DNA of 64,000 nucleotides from Doris montereyensis. Its lineage: Eukaryota; Mollusca; Gastropoda; Nudibranchia; Dorididae. Shown here piece after piece: positions 14,047-63,225 of this stretch. The notes beneath the pieces are model-generated. The model made no database searches. It was not told the DNA's origin and saw only the letters and a program-made list of their open reading frames with translations. Position 1 is the stretch's first letter; every line of letters starts with the position of its first letter. The stretch covers positions 201,001 to 265,000 of the forward strand of contig JAXRKP010000561.1 in assembly GCA_037039925.1 (NCBI GenBank), in the 5' to 3' direction. A program made the translations under genes and the position numbers.

Positions 14047-14180
14047 GTGAAGGTAATGACACAAGATAATATGAAGGTTCGATCCCCATGGTGGCCAGGA
14101 TTTTTATTTGTCTATTCCTTGTGTTTGTCTTGTCTTTGTTCTTATGGGGCTTTCATATTATCTTGTGTCATTACCTTCAC
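14047..14180. mobile_element. Small foldback element, 29-bp perfect arms
   Basis: GTGAAGGTAATGACACAAGA... (14047-14075) returns as its reverse complement at 14152-14180. The 76-nt middle has GGTTCGATCCCCATGGTGGC, a tRNA B-box-like block. One arm with the middle recurs at 59866-59990, so it is a family. Confidence 0.8.
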
Positions 14181-14244
14181 TTCCGACATGCCCCTTTCCT
14201 CACTGTTTGTCATTGTGTGGTGGTGGTGGGTTTGTTTCTTTGAA

Positions 14245-14350
14245 ATTTATCCTGTCCACCATTGCGGTGATCTCAGGATGAATTAAGAGGAAACAACACA
14301 AGATGAAAGATAAGTGAAAGAAGGAAATGAAAGAAGTAGGACCTACCGCC
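14245..14350 (+). repeat. Dispersed repeat module
   Basis: GTCCACCATTGCGGTGATCT, then GGATGAATTAAGAGGAAACA and an AG-rich segment ending AGTAGGACCTACC. Same module as at 3232-3350 and 18345-18430. Confidence 0.65.
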
Positions 14351-14516
14351 GGTAGCAACCGCCCGCGTGTGGTAGTGGGTTGGGTAGTTGTACATAAATG
14401 TGTGTGTATATAAAATATGAAGTCTATCTCTAGTTAGTAGCAGTTAGTAGTGTAGATGTCACTGTGTCAGTTGTAAAACAGTAACACAAAGGAGCCACAG
14501 TAGAATGAAGTCAAAA

Positions 14517-14888
14517 GTGATAACATGACAATAAGTGACAACTCCACCAAGGAAGAAAGAACAAACTGCGATGTTTGTTTGTTTGTTGTCAGACATTGAC
14601 AACAAACAAACAAACAATTTCTACACACTTTAGTTCCCTTTTTACCTCTCTACTCATTACGATTATCAGCCTTTCCTTTCTTGTATCTTCTTCTCTCCAC
14701 TCGCCTTTTTCCCTTCTTTCTCTTTTCCTTCCGACATCACACTGTGTGATGCCTGTAGTATAATTATAAGTGCGTAGATATTCCTCATTTGTTGTCTAAT
14801 GAAAGATTGTACACCTGTACCTGAAAAGTCACAGTCACCTGTTTGTTCCATCTTCCTTGGTGGAGTTGTCACTTATTGTTGTTCATCA
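14517..14888. mobile_element. Foldback element with ~50-bp arms and an inner hairpin
   Basis: Arms 14517-14566 and 14840-14888 are near-perfect inverted repeats around ACTCCACCAAGGAAGA. Inside, TGTTTGTTTGTTTGTTGTCA (14572-14591) and its exact reverse complement (14597-14616) form a perfect 20-bp hairpin with a 5-nt loop. A diverged arm occurs at 21395-21470. Confidence 0.8.
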
Positions 14889-14971
14889 CTTCTGTATACA
14901 CTAAGTTGTGTTTTCACCATTGGCTTGCTTCAGCCTATCAATCATCACTGACAAAGGGTTTTTAAGTTTAA

Positions 14972-15288
14972 GTGATGAAGAGGGACATAAAATGATATTA
15001 ATAAAGTCCCGCAGGTACAAAAATGAAAACAATACAGACAGAATTTTTTGGGGGGCATCAATAGAATCGAACCCCATACCTTTACATCGACACCCATCAC
15101 CTCGCCATGAAATTAAAGGAGAGCGCACTACTAGTACTAACAAAGTCTGCTCAGGCTTGGTTGGTAGTGCGTTCTCCTTTCATGGCGAGGTGATGGATGC
15201 TGACTCGAGGTTGCAGGTTCGATTCTATTGATTCCCTAAGATCTTTAGGGCTTTGATATAACATGTATTTTATGTCCTTATTCATCAC
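14972..15288. mobile_element. Nested foldback element of tRNA-like arms
   Basis: Outer arms GTGATGAAGAGGGACATAAA (14972) and TTTTATGTCCTTATTCATCAC (about 15268-15288); inner arms 15095-15131 and 15164-15195 around CATCACCTCGCCATGAAA. B-box-like AGAATCGAACC and GGTTCGATTCT face each other, so it looks like two head-to-head tRNA-derived units. Confidence 0.75.
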
Positions 15289-16081
15289 TTTCTACATGCC
15301 TCTTCCCTCACAGTTTGTGTTAGCAAGGGATTTTTGTTGTTGTTACAAACGTTTGATGATCCCTTCTTTTATTTTTACGTAGGTCTGAGATCTGTCGATC
15401 TTTCCTTTTGCATCTTCAACTGGTAGGGAAACGATGAGTTTGAAAGAATGTTTTAATTTACCATGCCTCACTCATGTGCATAAAGTCTCATATTAAACAT
15501 TGCACTTTTCTGTGAAAAGTTTCCACTCGTTATGTGTCACATGTGTATAATTTGTGTGCAATATTTTGTGCAAGTTCATCAGTCTTTATGTATTTGTATA
15601 TTTGATTTCGGTGTCATTAATGTCATAATGTGTTCTGTTTAAACAGCTGATTTGTAAATGTAAGGGTTTCATTGAAAAGTCCACCATATTCGGTGATCTT
15701 AAGGTACATTAAGACTAGGTGGAAACAGCAAGAAAAAAAGATAAGTGTAGTAAGAAGAGTGAATGTGAAAGGAAAGAGGTAGGATTAACCAAGGACACAC
15801 TGTGTATGTATGAATCTGAGTATGACTCAAAATTCATTCTTATTTGGCTGCCCCATACTTGTTTGTCTGCATCTTTGCATCCATCTGTCACAGTCAGTTG
15901 ATTTAAAATGGAATGACATGGTTACTATCAATTAGAAATAAGTGGACTAGTTAACTAGTTCTAGTCCCCGACAAGATTAAAAATGTCACAAATCAAAATG
16001 ATTAATTTTAGAAGGATCATAACAATAAAAAAGTTAAAAATCTGCCAGCAAGGTTATTTTCTCATGTGATTTTAAAAGAAA
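15289..16081. other. Intergenic, one dispersed repeat module
   Basis: The CCACCATATTCGGTGATCTT module occurs at 15680 with its AG-rich tail to about 15790. Nothing else recognised. Confidence 0.4.
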
Positions 16082-16082
16082 A

Positions 16083-16375
16083 CGAGGCGTCAGTATCCGA
16101 GTGATTAGGCTGCCGGACTGGGGATCTTGAGGTCCGTGTTCGAATCCTAGCAAAGCCAGGTCAGCTGTTGTGTTCCTTGGGAAAAGACGTAACACGCATT
16201 TCCCCACTCTACCCAGGTGCAAATGGGTACAAGCACTAGCATGGGAGTAAAAATCTGCGTCAGACCAGCGTCTTGGCCAGGTGGTGATTATTTGTCACTT
16301 GTTTCGCTTCACTATAGAAACCGGGATAGGCTCCGGCTCTATAGGAAGGGCCCTGAAAGAACTTTATTTTACTTT
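16083..16375 (+). mobile_element. tRNA-headed SINE, full-length copy
   Basis: Starts GAGGCGTCAGTATCCGAGTG, B box TGTTCGAATCCTAGCAAAGC, core TGTTCCTTGGGAAAAGACGT, GCAAATGGGTACAAGCACTA, GGGAGTAAAAATCTGCGTCA, GACCAGCGTC and AAACCGGGATAGGCTCCGGC. Best-preserved copy together with that at 59321. Confidence 0.85.
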
Positions 16376-16407
16376 AAAAAAGAGAATAGATATACGTATA
16401 AGGATAT

Positions 16408-16560
16408 ACAGTAGTGACTGCCTAAATGCCTGCTGCCATAGTACCTATTTCGCCTAAATACCCGCAATCTCAGTGAAACTGATTTTTCTATATATTATAA
16501 ATTACCTCTCCAAATGCCTGTTTCAAATAACAAGATTTTCGTCTAAATACACAATCCCAA
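16408..16560 (+). repeat. Single end of a TIR-type DNA element (pogo-like)
   Basis: TACAGTAGTGACTGCCTAAA resembles the TIR of the element at 34214 (TACAGTAGTCGCTGGATAAA). Repeated CTAAATGCC/CTAAATACCC words follow. No second end seen. Confidence 0.35.
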
Positions 16561-19500
16561 CAGCAACTGCAAGTTGGGGTATCGACTCAAATTATCATAA
16601 AGTATGTCCGTAATTGATCAAATTAAATACAAATAAATCATACTCATGTCATTCTATCGCTAATACTGACTTATGTCTGTCAACAATATGCCATGAATTG
16701 TAATCACCTTTCATTACATTACCTTTCCATTGTAATGTAATAAAAGATAACTATGTCTTCTTTTTATGATGACCTCACCCACTGTACAGCACAGCCTTTG
16801 TCCCATTGGATCACTGGTTTGTCACTAGGCAATTAGAATTGAACAATCTTCCAGACTTCATTCATGGCTCTTTCTTTATGTCGTAAGTGACATGAAAGCA
16901 CTTGACTTTTTTAATAGACAGGGCACTCATCGTGATCGAGGTACAAGGTGTAAACAGTTAAATTGCTCCCCTGTCTGGCATTGGCCGTATCCATTGTGCC
17001 TTCAGGTCTTTTTGGCGAGCAATGGTCAACAGACCAGATAAAATAAAATGGGGCACTGAAATAAAGTTTTGTAAAGAAAACCTGGTTTATAAAAATCACA
17101 AACAAGGGAGGTAAATGTTTAATTTCTGCACCATGCTCGATGAACTTACTTGCTGCTCCCCCCCCAACAAGATGGAAGAAAGAGATGTGAAAGTGAAAAA
17201 GAGAGGAAAGAAGTGAAGCCTACCAGGTAGCCACAATTGGTTAAAGTTATTAAAGAAACCCAACAAACAACTGTGCTACATGTACAATACAGCACAGTAC
17301 TAGTTCACTGGGAAATACATTACATGCAACTCCAACTGACATTCAAACAAAACTAATTAACATAAAATCAAAACATGAAACACTAAAGGACAAAAAAAGA
17401 TAAAAGCCTTGCGATCGTTGTATCAAGTCAATGTTTAATTACTAACAGAAACAACAAAATCATACCCTTACCATAATTGTAAACAGTGGCATTGCCCAAC
17501 TAACTACATGTACATACAGTATTAGTGGTGCAGTTTAAGGGTGAACGTTGCCCAACTGTAATTTGCTGGAGAACCAAAACTCAAAACTGATGACCTACCT
17601 GCTGTGATATGACCTATTTTCATTTACACAGTGATGTATAATATAAAATCTATAATCATGTAAAATAAATATCTCTTCCTACAGCTTCTTCGACAATGAC
17701 AAAAGTACAATCACAGCTAAGCTAGACAGAATTGAGAAAGTGTAGACAGAATAAAACAAATTTTAAAAAAAAAAAAAAGAAGAGATGAGTGACAGGTGAG
17801 GCAGAAAAGCAGAAAGAAAGGATGTTATTTGTTATAATTTTAAGTGTAAAAAATGAGGATAAAGACCCTCTCGCTAAATTATATCAAGAATTTAATCACA
17901 AAAGGTTAACGTTAAAAATATACAATAAAAAAATTCCCTCATTGATTTACACCAGACTGTCTTAATTATGACTAAGACCTCGTCTAAACATAAATTCAAT
18001 TTATCATAAGAGGAAAAAAAGGATTACGTCGAGGATGCAAATACAACATACACAAGTGAAAAAGGTTTGTATCATAACAATTTGCATAAAAATGACTGGT
18101 TAACCTGAAGTAAGGATATAGCTAGCTTCTTTGTCCATTTTGCTCCTACCCCTAGTCCTAATCGGAGGCATATAGTGAAACTGCGGGTTATGACACTTAC
18201 GTATGATGTACTATCATGAAATTATAATACTGTGACTATTTTTGAACATGTTTTTTACTTGATTTTCCCCACTCGTACTTCAATTTGTAGAGGGGGAAAA
18301 GTTTTCAATACTCAAATTCCATGCATTTTTTCTGTTGAAGTTTACGCCACCCACCAATTCTGATGATCTCAGGGTGAATTAAGAGAAAACGGCAAGATGA
18401 AAGAGAGTAAGTCAAGGAGTAGGCCCAACCAGCAGCCTCTGCCCATACACCCCATGCAGAATTATACACTCATACAGAGTGATGATACAATGAACTAGTT
18501 GTACTGATACCGAGGTACGGTAGGCCTACTAAACATTAACAATTGATACCAAGCCAAACAAGAGTGGTATGGACCAAAATACAACAACGCAATGTGCTGG
18601 GCGACAATCAAACAAACAATTTTGGACAAAGTTTCACTTTTTCCCCCTGGGAATTTTGTTAAATGAAGCCAAAAACAATTAACCCACTGCTTGAAATATT
18701 AATGGAAACAAGAAATTTACCAGTGACAAGAAAATCTAACACTATTTAAAGAAAGTAAACTACAATGTATTGCTAATGCTAGGACACGGATGACCTAAGC
18801 GAAGGCAGTACTTTTCTTTTCTCCACAATGTGAGGACAGGGTTTTAGGAACCTGCTACTGAGCAAATATCCGGAGAATTGATATTATGTGCAGTGAAATC
18901 TTTCACCTTCGTACTTATCTGAAAAATTCCTCTAAAACATGACAATCAAAACAAATATATCTTCACATCTATTGTAATTTTACAATATCAATCTAAACCA
19001 AAATGGTGCCAGCTTAGAAGAGAGTGCTCATAAGAAGTAAAAAGAAAAAGAAGAAAAAGCAAGGACTGCACTCACCGATTCGAGATCAATAAGACCATGT
19101 TACCAGTAAATTATTAACAATAACAATACCAGTCTTGGTGTTTAGAACTGAACGGCAAAATAACAATGGAAGAAAATTCATGTTTATGTAAATTTGGCAT
19201 GACAACATATGGCGACCGATGCATAATCGGTAAATCAATGGTAACATATATAAATGTTGTCACTGAATATCAATGCTTTATCAATGTGTTTACATTTAAA
19301 GACAATCTCTTAATAAAGATAAGATCACACAAAAAAAAGAAAACAAAAAACATAATTACAAAGCTCAATTATATAAATCTGCGTTGGACGTCATCTAAAT
19401 GAAATACTTAAACCTACAAAAGAAGCCTACAATACTTCATTTCAGGTGAAATATTCGCATTCTTAACATTTCAATGTTAAAGATATCTTCCCTGTCACAG

Positions 19501-19918
19501 GAAAATCTCATGTATTCTTCTATTCACAAATTTCTCATAACAAAAATTGGTTTGATGCACTGTATTTTGCACAAATCAACGCCTATCAATGTTACTAGGA
19601 CTAAAAAGGCGATACAAAAACAAAGAAGAAACAACATCTGAGGGGCTTTTCAACCTTTGACCAGGCGGTGTCAGTCAGGTATAGCTCTTTTAAAACTCAA
19701 ACTTAAGTTTAGCTTATATTATTATATTTAAAATTCTCAACATGTGAATAAGTCAATGAGAAAAAACATTTAAAAAATCCCAAACCAAATGCTCTCTTAA
19801 ATTTAAACAAAGAAACAATCCACAAACGCGGTTTCAATCATTCCCAGATGAAAATATGTATTTTAGTTGCTGTTGCCTGAAAAATTAGTATTCACTATTA
19901 TGCTCACTAAAAACAGCT
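16560..19918. other. Intergenic region between convergent genes
   Basis: AT-rich, no conserved ORF. Holds a dispersed repeat module at 18345-18430. A 64-residue minus-strand frame at 16911-17105 is unrecognised and has no splice support. Confidence 0.4.
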
Positions 19919-19924
19919 TTTATT
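19919..19924 (-). terminator. Candidate poly(A) signal AATAAA for TGR
   Basis: TTTATT on the plus strand reads AATAAA on the TGR strand, about 690 nt beyond the stop and beyond the SECIS candidate. It is the first such hexamer I noticed after the SECIS; no transcript evidence. Confidence 0.3.
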
Positions 19925-20610
19925 CTCAAAACTTCCCATAGCAATTTAGTTTTTGTTGTTTCTTATTTGTATGCTGAAATTGGCACAGCTGCAACGACTC
20001 CCCAAAATTAAACGAAACAATAGAAAAACCAAAGCCCTACCCAGGTATTGTAAATGTAAGGAGGCCCGACACAGACACTACACATACTGCACAGAAATGA
20101 CTCGTACATACACTCACATACACACACACAAAGCCCAACAAAATTTTTTAATAAATATTTTACTATAAGTAGTATAAGCCACTAAGGTGATAAATAGGAG
20201 CGTGGTGGCGCAATTCAGAATAAAACTACTTTTCAAAGAAGAAAAAAAGGGAGAAGAGAATTGCTCTCACGGTCCAATTTACCACCTGGGCAAAGACATG
20301 ATGAAAGGGTTTTACAGCAACATCAAGCCGAGTCCTCCTTCACGTGGAAGGTTTGTGAACAAGGCTATCATGGAATGTTCATGGTGAACATGTGATGTAA
20401 AGAATCCGTTTCAGGTTTTGATATATAAAGAAACATTTCTCCTACTACTTTCTCTCTCAAGGTTACAAAGACGGCTCTTTCATCGTCTGTCAAAACTGAC
20501 AGCACAACACAAACACGGCGTAATCTCGCTTTTCATTGGTGAACATCACGGTGGAATTCACGACGCTAAACCTGCCATCTTAGCCTGAGAGAGTCAAAAG
20601 TAGTAGGAAA
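19925..20610 (-). other. TGR 3' UTR (inferred)
   Basis: From the TAA stop to the AATAAA candidate. Besides the SECIS candidate it has a short perfect hairpin CCTTCCACGTGAAGG, which is part of the SECIS apical region, and a hairpin AGACG..CGTCT near 20490-20465. Confidence 0.4.
20319..20379 (-). promoter_or_regulatory. Candidate SECIS element in the TGR 3' UTR
   Basis: About 230 nt after the stop. Read on the minus strand: helix I AACAT / ATGTT, core ATGA (20371-20368), helix II CCTTGTTCAC / GTGAAGGAGG with one G-G mismatch, and an apical loop beginning AAAC. Thirteen bases separate ATGA from the apical AA, as expected for SECIS elements. The 3' side has GGAC, so the G-A tandem is offset from the ideal position, with an unpaired TAG on the 5' side. 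Folded by eye only. Confidence 0.45.
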
Positions 20611-57544
<36,934 letters not shown>

Positions 57545-59120
57545 TCACAAGAGACGAAGAGAGCGCCAATTTAACCTATAACTTATTAATCACTTTTTGT
57601 ATGATAAAAAACGAAGCCAAATAGATTTAGCCTCCACTAGATGTTAAATAGCCCCAGTTTATTGTTTTTCCATTCTGTTTAGGCTCTGTGGGGTCGTGCC
57701 ATTAAAGGTCTACTGGTCGTAGAATATGAGGACGACGTATACAGCAGTCTTTTTCGCGTTTACTTTACTTTACCTGACATCGTTCCAGTTGGTTACTCCT
57801 TCTGTTGGCCCTAACGGCTACGTTAACAACTTAACTGTTCTGTTTGGATGACTATTCACACGGTGCAAATGAAGACCTACTTAACTCACCGAAAAAGAAA
57901 ACCAATAATTTAAAAAAGCAAATCAAAAGAAGCAAAATAAAAGTATTATACTAGATCTAAGAAATTAATACTTTGGCCAATCTTTAAAAAAAATTACGAT
58001 CGAGAACAAAACAACAGTGTACCCCTTCACTTATTTAGACAGTGGCAGGAGTGACACATCGATGTGGATCTAGATCTAGACTATATTTGGCTATTCTTGT
58101 ATAAAATTTAGCTCCGTCATGGTGACAAATGCGCTTTCACAACAGTACAAGTAAGCGCTATCCTCTTTCGTAGAATTCTCCATTATATAACTAGATTTAT
58201 GTATTGTTGCGTACGTCCGCAATGGTATGTGTAATCAAGGCTGACATAAAGAATTATAACAGGACCTGAATATAATAATTCTGTGGAAAGTCGAGAGAAG
58301 CTAAGATGGAGACAATAGCGAAAATAAAATATAACAGTTGTAGGCCTATACAGAATGTAGACATAACCCTAGACGCCCCTAATATTAGGGACGGCTGGGC
58401 CTAACCGTAACAAATATAATTGTGAATTATAAGATTAAGATTATGATGCATGCTTGCTGATTGATTAACTTTACTGCTACGTTTGCAAACATTGCTGAAA
58501 TAACCCCTAAAAACAATAGTGTAAACTGTAGGCCTATTTCGGGTTGATAACTGGTTTAGTATTCATTTTCACGCACATGCTATTAGGCCCACCGAAAAGG
58601 GGGGTCTCAACCGGGGCATTGCCATGGGGTCTTTGGGAGTGGAGGGGTCCGGGGGCAGTAGATCTTGCAGGGGGGGGGGGTATGTGTGCGCCCCTCTCCC
58701 TCTCGCCCAATCTCTACCTTTACCTACTGGCTACAGGATTGGGGGCCCTAAACTATTCCTGCACCGGCACACATTTCAGTTCTCTCGATGTCTACTGATG
58801 TACCATGATTGGTGGTCTGTGAGTTTAAGTACATGATGTAGATCTAGATCTATAGATAATAAACAAAAATTAAATACATGTTTTTTATTGTAATGTTATC
58901 GATATATAATATATTATCATAATTATTTTTGAACTTCAGAATGATGTTTTGTTTACATGTAGTAAGTGTAAGTTTAAAATTTGAAAACCTAAAAACTGAT
59001 TGATTAGCACATCCCTAAATACAACAACGTAGGTAATGAAGCCACTTGCCGTATAATAATAATCAATAATAATAATAGGCCTAATATATAGTAATAGCAA
59101 TAATATTAATAATAATATTA
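57545..59120. other. TGR 5' flank and putative promoter region
   Basis: Contains whatever 5' UTR and promoter TGR has. I looked for an antioxidant response element (TGACNNNGC) in the first 350 bp and found only a near miss, TGACATCGT at about 57775. Beyond lie many AGATCTAGATCT-type motifs, a G-rich stretch at 58600-58690 and no gene I can support. Confidence 0.3.
57726..57851 (+). other. Small ORF with signal-peptide-like start, divergent from TGR
   Basis: A 41-codon frame starting MRTTYTAVFFAFTLLYLTSF: a short basic head, a hydrophobic stretch and then polar residues, as in a secretory signal. It lies 180 bp upstream of the inferred TGR start codon on the opposite strand. It could be the first exon of a divergent gene, an independent micropeptide, or chance. 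No conserved domain can be seen. Confidence 0.2.
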
Positions 59121-59123
59121 CTA

Positions 59124-59151
59124 CTACTACTACTAAGATGTTTATATTTTA

Positions 59152-59207
<56 letters not shown>

Positions 59208-59244
59208 TTACTACTACTATTACTACTACTACTACTACTATTAA

Positions 59245-59306
<62 letters not shown>

Positions 59307-59307
59307 T
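59124..59307 (+). repeat. (ACT)n array 1
   Basis: ACT units with a few ATT and CTT variants, directly left of a SINE. Confidence 0.97.
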
Positions 59308-59320
59308 TTTTCTTCTACTG

Positions 59321-59577
59321 TGTGGTGCCGGTGGCTGAGTGGTTAGGCTGCCGGAATGGGGATCATAAGGTCCCGGGTTCGAATCCTGGCAAATCTAGGC
59401 CCGACGTTGTGTTCCTTGGGAAATACACTCTGGGTACAAGCACTAGCTTGGGAGTAATAATCTGCGTCAGACTAGCGCCCTGTCCAGGGGATGAATATTA
59501 TCACATGTTCCGCCTCACGCTATTGAAACCGGGCTACACTCTGACTCTATGGGCAGTAACGGCCTTGACGGAACTTA
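59321..59577 (+). mobile_element. tRNA-headed SINE within ACT arrays
   Basis: Head GTGCCGGTGGCTGAGTGGTT, B box CGGGTTCGAATCCTGGCAAA, core GACGTTGTGTTCCTTGGGAA, GGGAGTAATAATCTGCGTCA, GACTAGCGCCCTGTCCAGGG and AAACCGGGCTACACTCTGAC. A deletion removes the CCCCACTCGACCC block. It ends straight into (ACT)n. Confidence 0.85.
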
Positions 59578-59578
59578 A

Positions 59579-59825
<247 letters not shown>

Positions 59826-59859
59826 TATTAGATAAAGACAAACAGTGAGGCAAGGTGCA

Positions 59860-60075
59860 TGTCGGAAGTGAAGGTAACGACATAAGATAATATGAAAAAC
59901 CCATAAGAACAAAGACGAGACAAATACGAAGAATAGACAGAAAAAAATCCTGGCCACCATGGGGATCGAACTCGCTACCTCTGCGTTGGCACCATTCGCC
60001 TCGCCATGAAAAGGAAGTGTGCTACCAACCGAGCTAACTACGCTCCTTAGTTAGCTCGTAGTTAGCGTGGCACTG
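59860..60075. mobile_element. Foldback-family unit with tRNA-like segment
   Basis: GTGAAGGTAACGACATAAGATAATATGAA-type arm at 59868 matches the foldback at 14047. GCCACCATGGGGATCGAACT and CCAACCGAGCTAACTACGCT are a minus-strand tRNA-like head with B box. Confidence 0.65.
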
Positions 60076-60170
<95 letters not shown>

Positions 60171-60172
60171 TT
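60076..60172 (+). repeat. (ACT)n array 4
   Basis: About 32 ACT units followed by a short GA run. Confidence 0.97.
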
Positions 60173-60570
60173 ACACAGAGAGAGAGAGAGGGGGGGAGAA
60201 GATGGAGATAGTGTGTGTATTCGTGCGTGTGTGTGATTGCGCAAGTGTGTAATAAATCGTCACTTTGAATTGATTTCCAATGTGTATTTTACCAAAATCA
60301 ATACTGTAGCTTGAAAAGACAATTCTTGGGGACGGACATTATGAATGACGTTTTTTTATTTTTAAGGAGGTGATAATAGCCGAACGTAATAAGTAGATCT
60401 TCGACTTTATCAACAAGAACAGAGGTTGAGGGTTAAGGCAAACACTCATGCCTCGTCCCAATAATTTTATCTTAGGCAGACTCCACTGGAGAAGAGTGTA
60501 AAACCTAAATGCTTAAAGACCGATAGGAGATGCCGTAATTAATATAAATGTAACCAAGATAAAAGGGAAA
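60173..60570. other. Non-coding stretch, nothing recognised
   Basis: No ORF or repeat of note. Confidence 0.4.
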
Positions 60571-60574
60571 TATA

Positions 60575-60845
60575 CTTATGAGAAGAAGATGGAGGTGGAT
60601 AGGGCAAATATGCAGAAGAAATTACCAAACAACCCATAGAGCATTACATTACAAGAATAGTCTTGCAAAAGACACCTGAAAGCAGAAGAAAACGAGGGAA
60701 ACCAAATATCACATGGCGCAGAACTGCAGAAGGAGAAATGGAGGCAAGGAAAGAGACATGGAACACCATTCAAAATAAAATGTCCACAAACAGACAGTAG
60801 TGGAAAAGCTTCGTTGCTGCCCTACATGCCAACCAGCGTACATGA
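60575..60845 (+). mobile_element. LINE C-terminal relic
   Basis: Plus strand: RRKRGKPNITWRRTAEGEM, EARKETWNTIQNK and WKSFVAALHAN with one stop between. The G-R-P-x-x-TWRR ... W...ALxA pattern ends many APE-type LINE proteins. Confidence 0.65.
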
Positions 60846-61580
<735 letters not shown>

Positions 61581-61654
61581 ATGACAGTATTTTATCATGG
61601 CACCACCTACAATTTATAATGGGTACGCCACGTCAGCACACAAGTATAAGTGAA

Positions 61655-62035
61655 AGAAATTCAAAACGTGCAGGAGAATGCTGTGCGTTTTGCAACTATT
61701 CAGCTCTGTCATATTAGGGTCGTTGGAAGAACTTAGAGTAAAAGATAAAGTAATTATTTTATTCAAGCAATACACAGACAAATGTTTATCCTGTTAGATA
61801 AACTTTTCAAGAGCTACCATATGCCTATATAATTATAGGGCTCTCAAACACGGCTAGTCCTATCATCAAACAATGGTAATCAGGCGCACTCGTTTCAAGT
61901 TTTATCCTAGTACAATGATGTTCTGTAACTGCAACAAACTGCCAAAAGAAATCAAACAAAGCAGCCCCACTGGAGACTTCAAAAATTCATATAAAATCAA
62001 TTACTATGTACATCACTTTGAAAGGAAAATTTGAT
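61655..62035 (+). mobile_element. Jockey/CR1-like LINE C-terminal relic
   Basis: Plus strand: VQENAVRFATIQL (about 61668) and, after breaks, RRTRFKFYPSTMMF, NKLPKEIKQSSPTGDFKNSY (about 61890-61998). This matches the FxPxTxxxWNxLPxEIxxxxSxxxFK pattern. Confidence 0.5.
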
Positions 62036-62570
62036 AAATCGCATTTGATTAAAAATTATGCGTGCTGACAGTAATAGCAATATAGGTATATAGTAGATCT
62101 AATTGATTTTGATTGCTATTATGAAAAAGAATGCATATTAAACATTGGACAGTAACAAAAGAAAAAGAAACAAACCTCTGCAGTCCTGGAAAACCTCAAT
62201 GAAAGGGAACGAGCTGCAAGCAATGCATGTTTTTCTTAGCTACACGCTATAGAGACATACCAGCTAGGAAAATGCATGAATAAAATATAGAAGGCAGTTA
62301 CGATTGAAAGGAAGGAAAAGGCAGATAAACATGCCGATATAGAGGCAACATCAACTATGACATTGGAAGTAGAAGAAAAAGGATACACAAAAGATGCAGA
62401 GCATGGACACAACAGGATATAAGACATGACGAGATAAAACTCTATCTTAAATCTTTAAATCTACATAATATGAATCTAGCATTAGTGTTATACCTTTGCG
62501 TTGTAAACGTTAGGCGGGCAGGCAAATTATAATGAAATCTGAGTCTTTTTCTTTAACTATCTACTACCAC
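62036..62570. other. Non-coding stretch, nothing recognised
   Basis: AT-rich, no ORF of note. Confidence 0.4.
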
Positions 62571-62575
62571 GACAC

Positions 62576-63225
62576 CAACGATGATGACCACCACCATCAT
62601 CACTACCACCATCACCACCACTACAACCACTACCATCATCAACTACCTCTACCACCACCTCTACCACCACCACTACCACCACCGCCACCACCACTAACAC
62701 TACCACCATCACCGTTACCACCACCATTACTACCACCACTACCACCAATACTACCACCACTACAACTTCTACCACCACCGCTACCACCACTACCACCATC
62801 ACTACCATTACCACTACCACCTTTATCACCACCGCTACCACCACTGCCACTACCACCAGCACACCACTACCGCTACCACCAACCATAATCGCTGCCACCA
62901 CAACCACCATCCCCACCAGCACCACCATTACCACCACCACTACCAACTACCACTAACCTCAACAACTTTACCACCGCCACCACTGCCACCATTACCACCA
63001 GCACTACCATCAACACCTCTATCACCACCACCACCACCACCACCACCACCTCTACTACAACTGCTACCATCAACACCTTCACTTTCACTACCACCACTAC
63101 TGCCTCTACGTCACCACCTACCATCAATACCTCTACCACCACCAACATCTGTACCACCACCACTACCACAACCACCTCTACTATCACCTTTACCAACACC
63201 AGCACCATCACCACAACCAACAATA
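62576..63225 (+). repeat. ACC/ACT/ATC-rich low-complexity tract with almost no G
   Basis: About 650 bp of degenerate ACC, ACT, ATC and GCC triplets; the top strand is nearly devoid of G. Frames on either strand give Pro/His/Thr or Val/Gly repeats and are not considered genes. Confidence 0.95.

Noticed and set aside
16911..17105. 64-residue minus-strand frame
   Set aside because: No homology I recognise, no splice context, lies between genes.
57545..57900. Antioxidant response element in the TGR promoter
   Set aside because: Only TGACATCGT was seen, which lacks the needed GC; not claimed.
58544..58836. Overlapping Gly-rich frames
   Set aside because: Two frames open over the same G-rich stretch; looks like composition, not coding.
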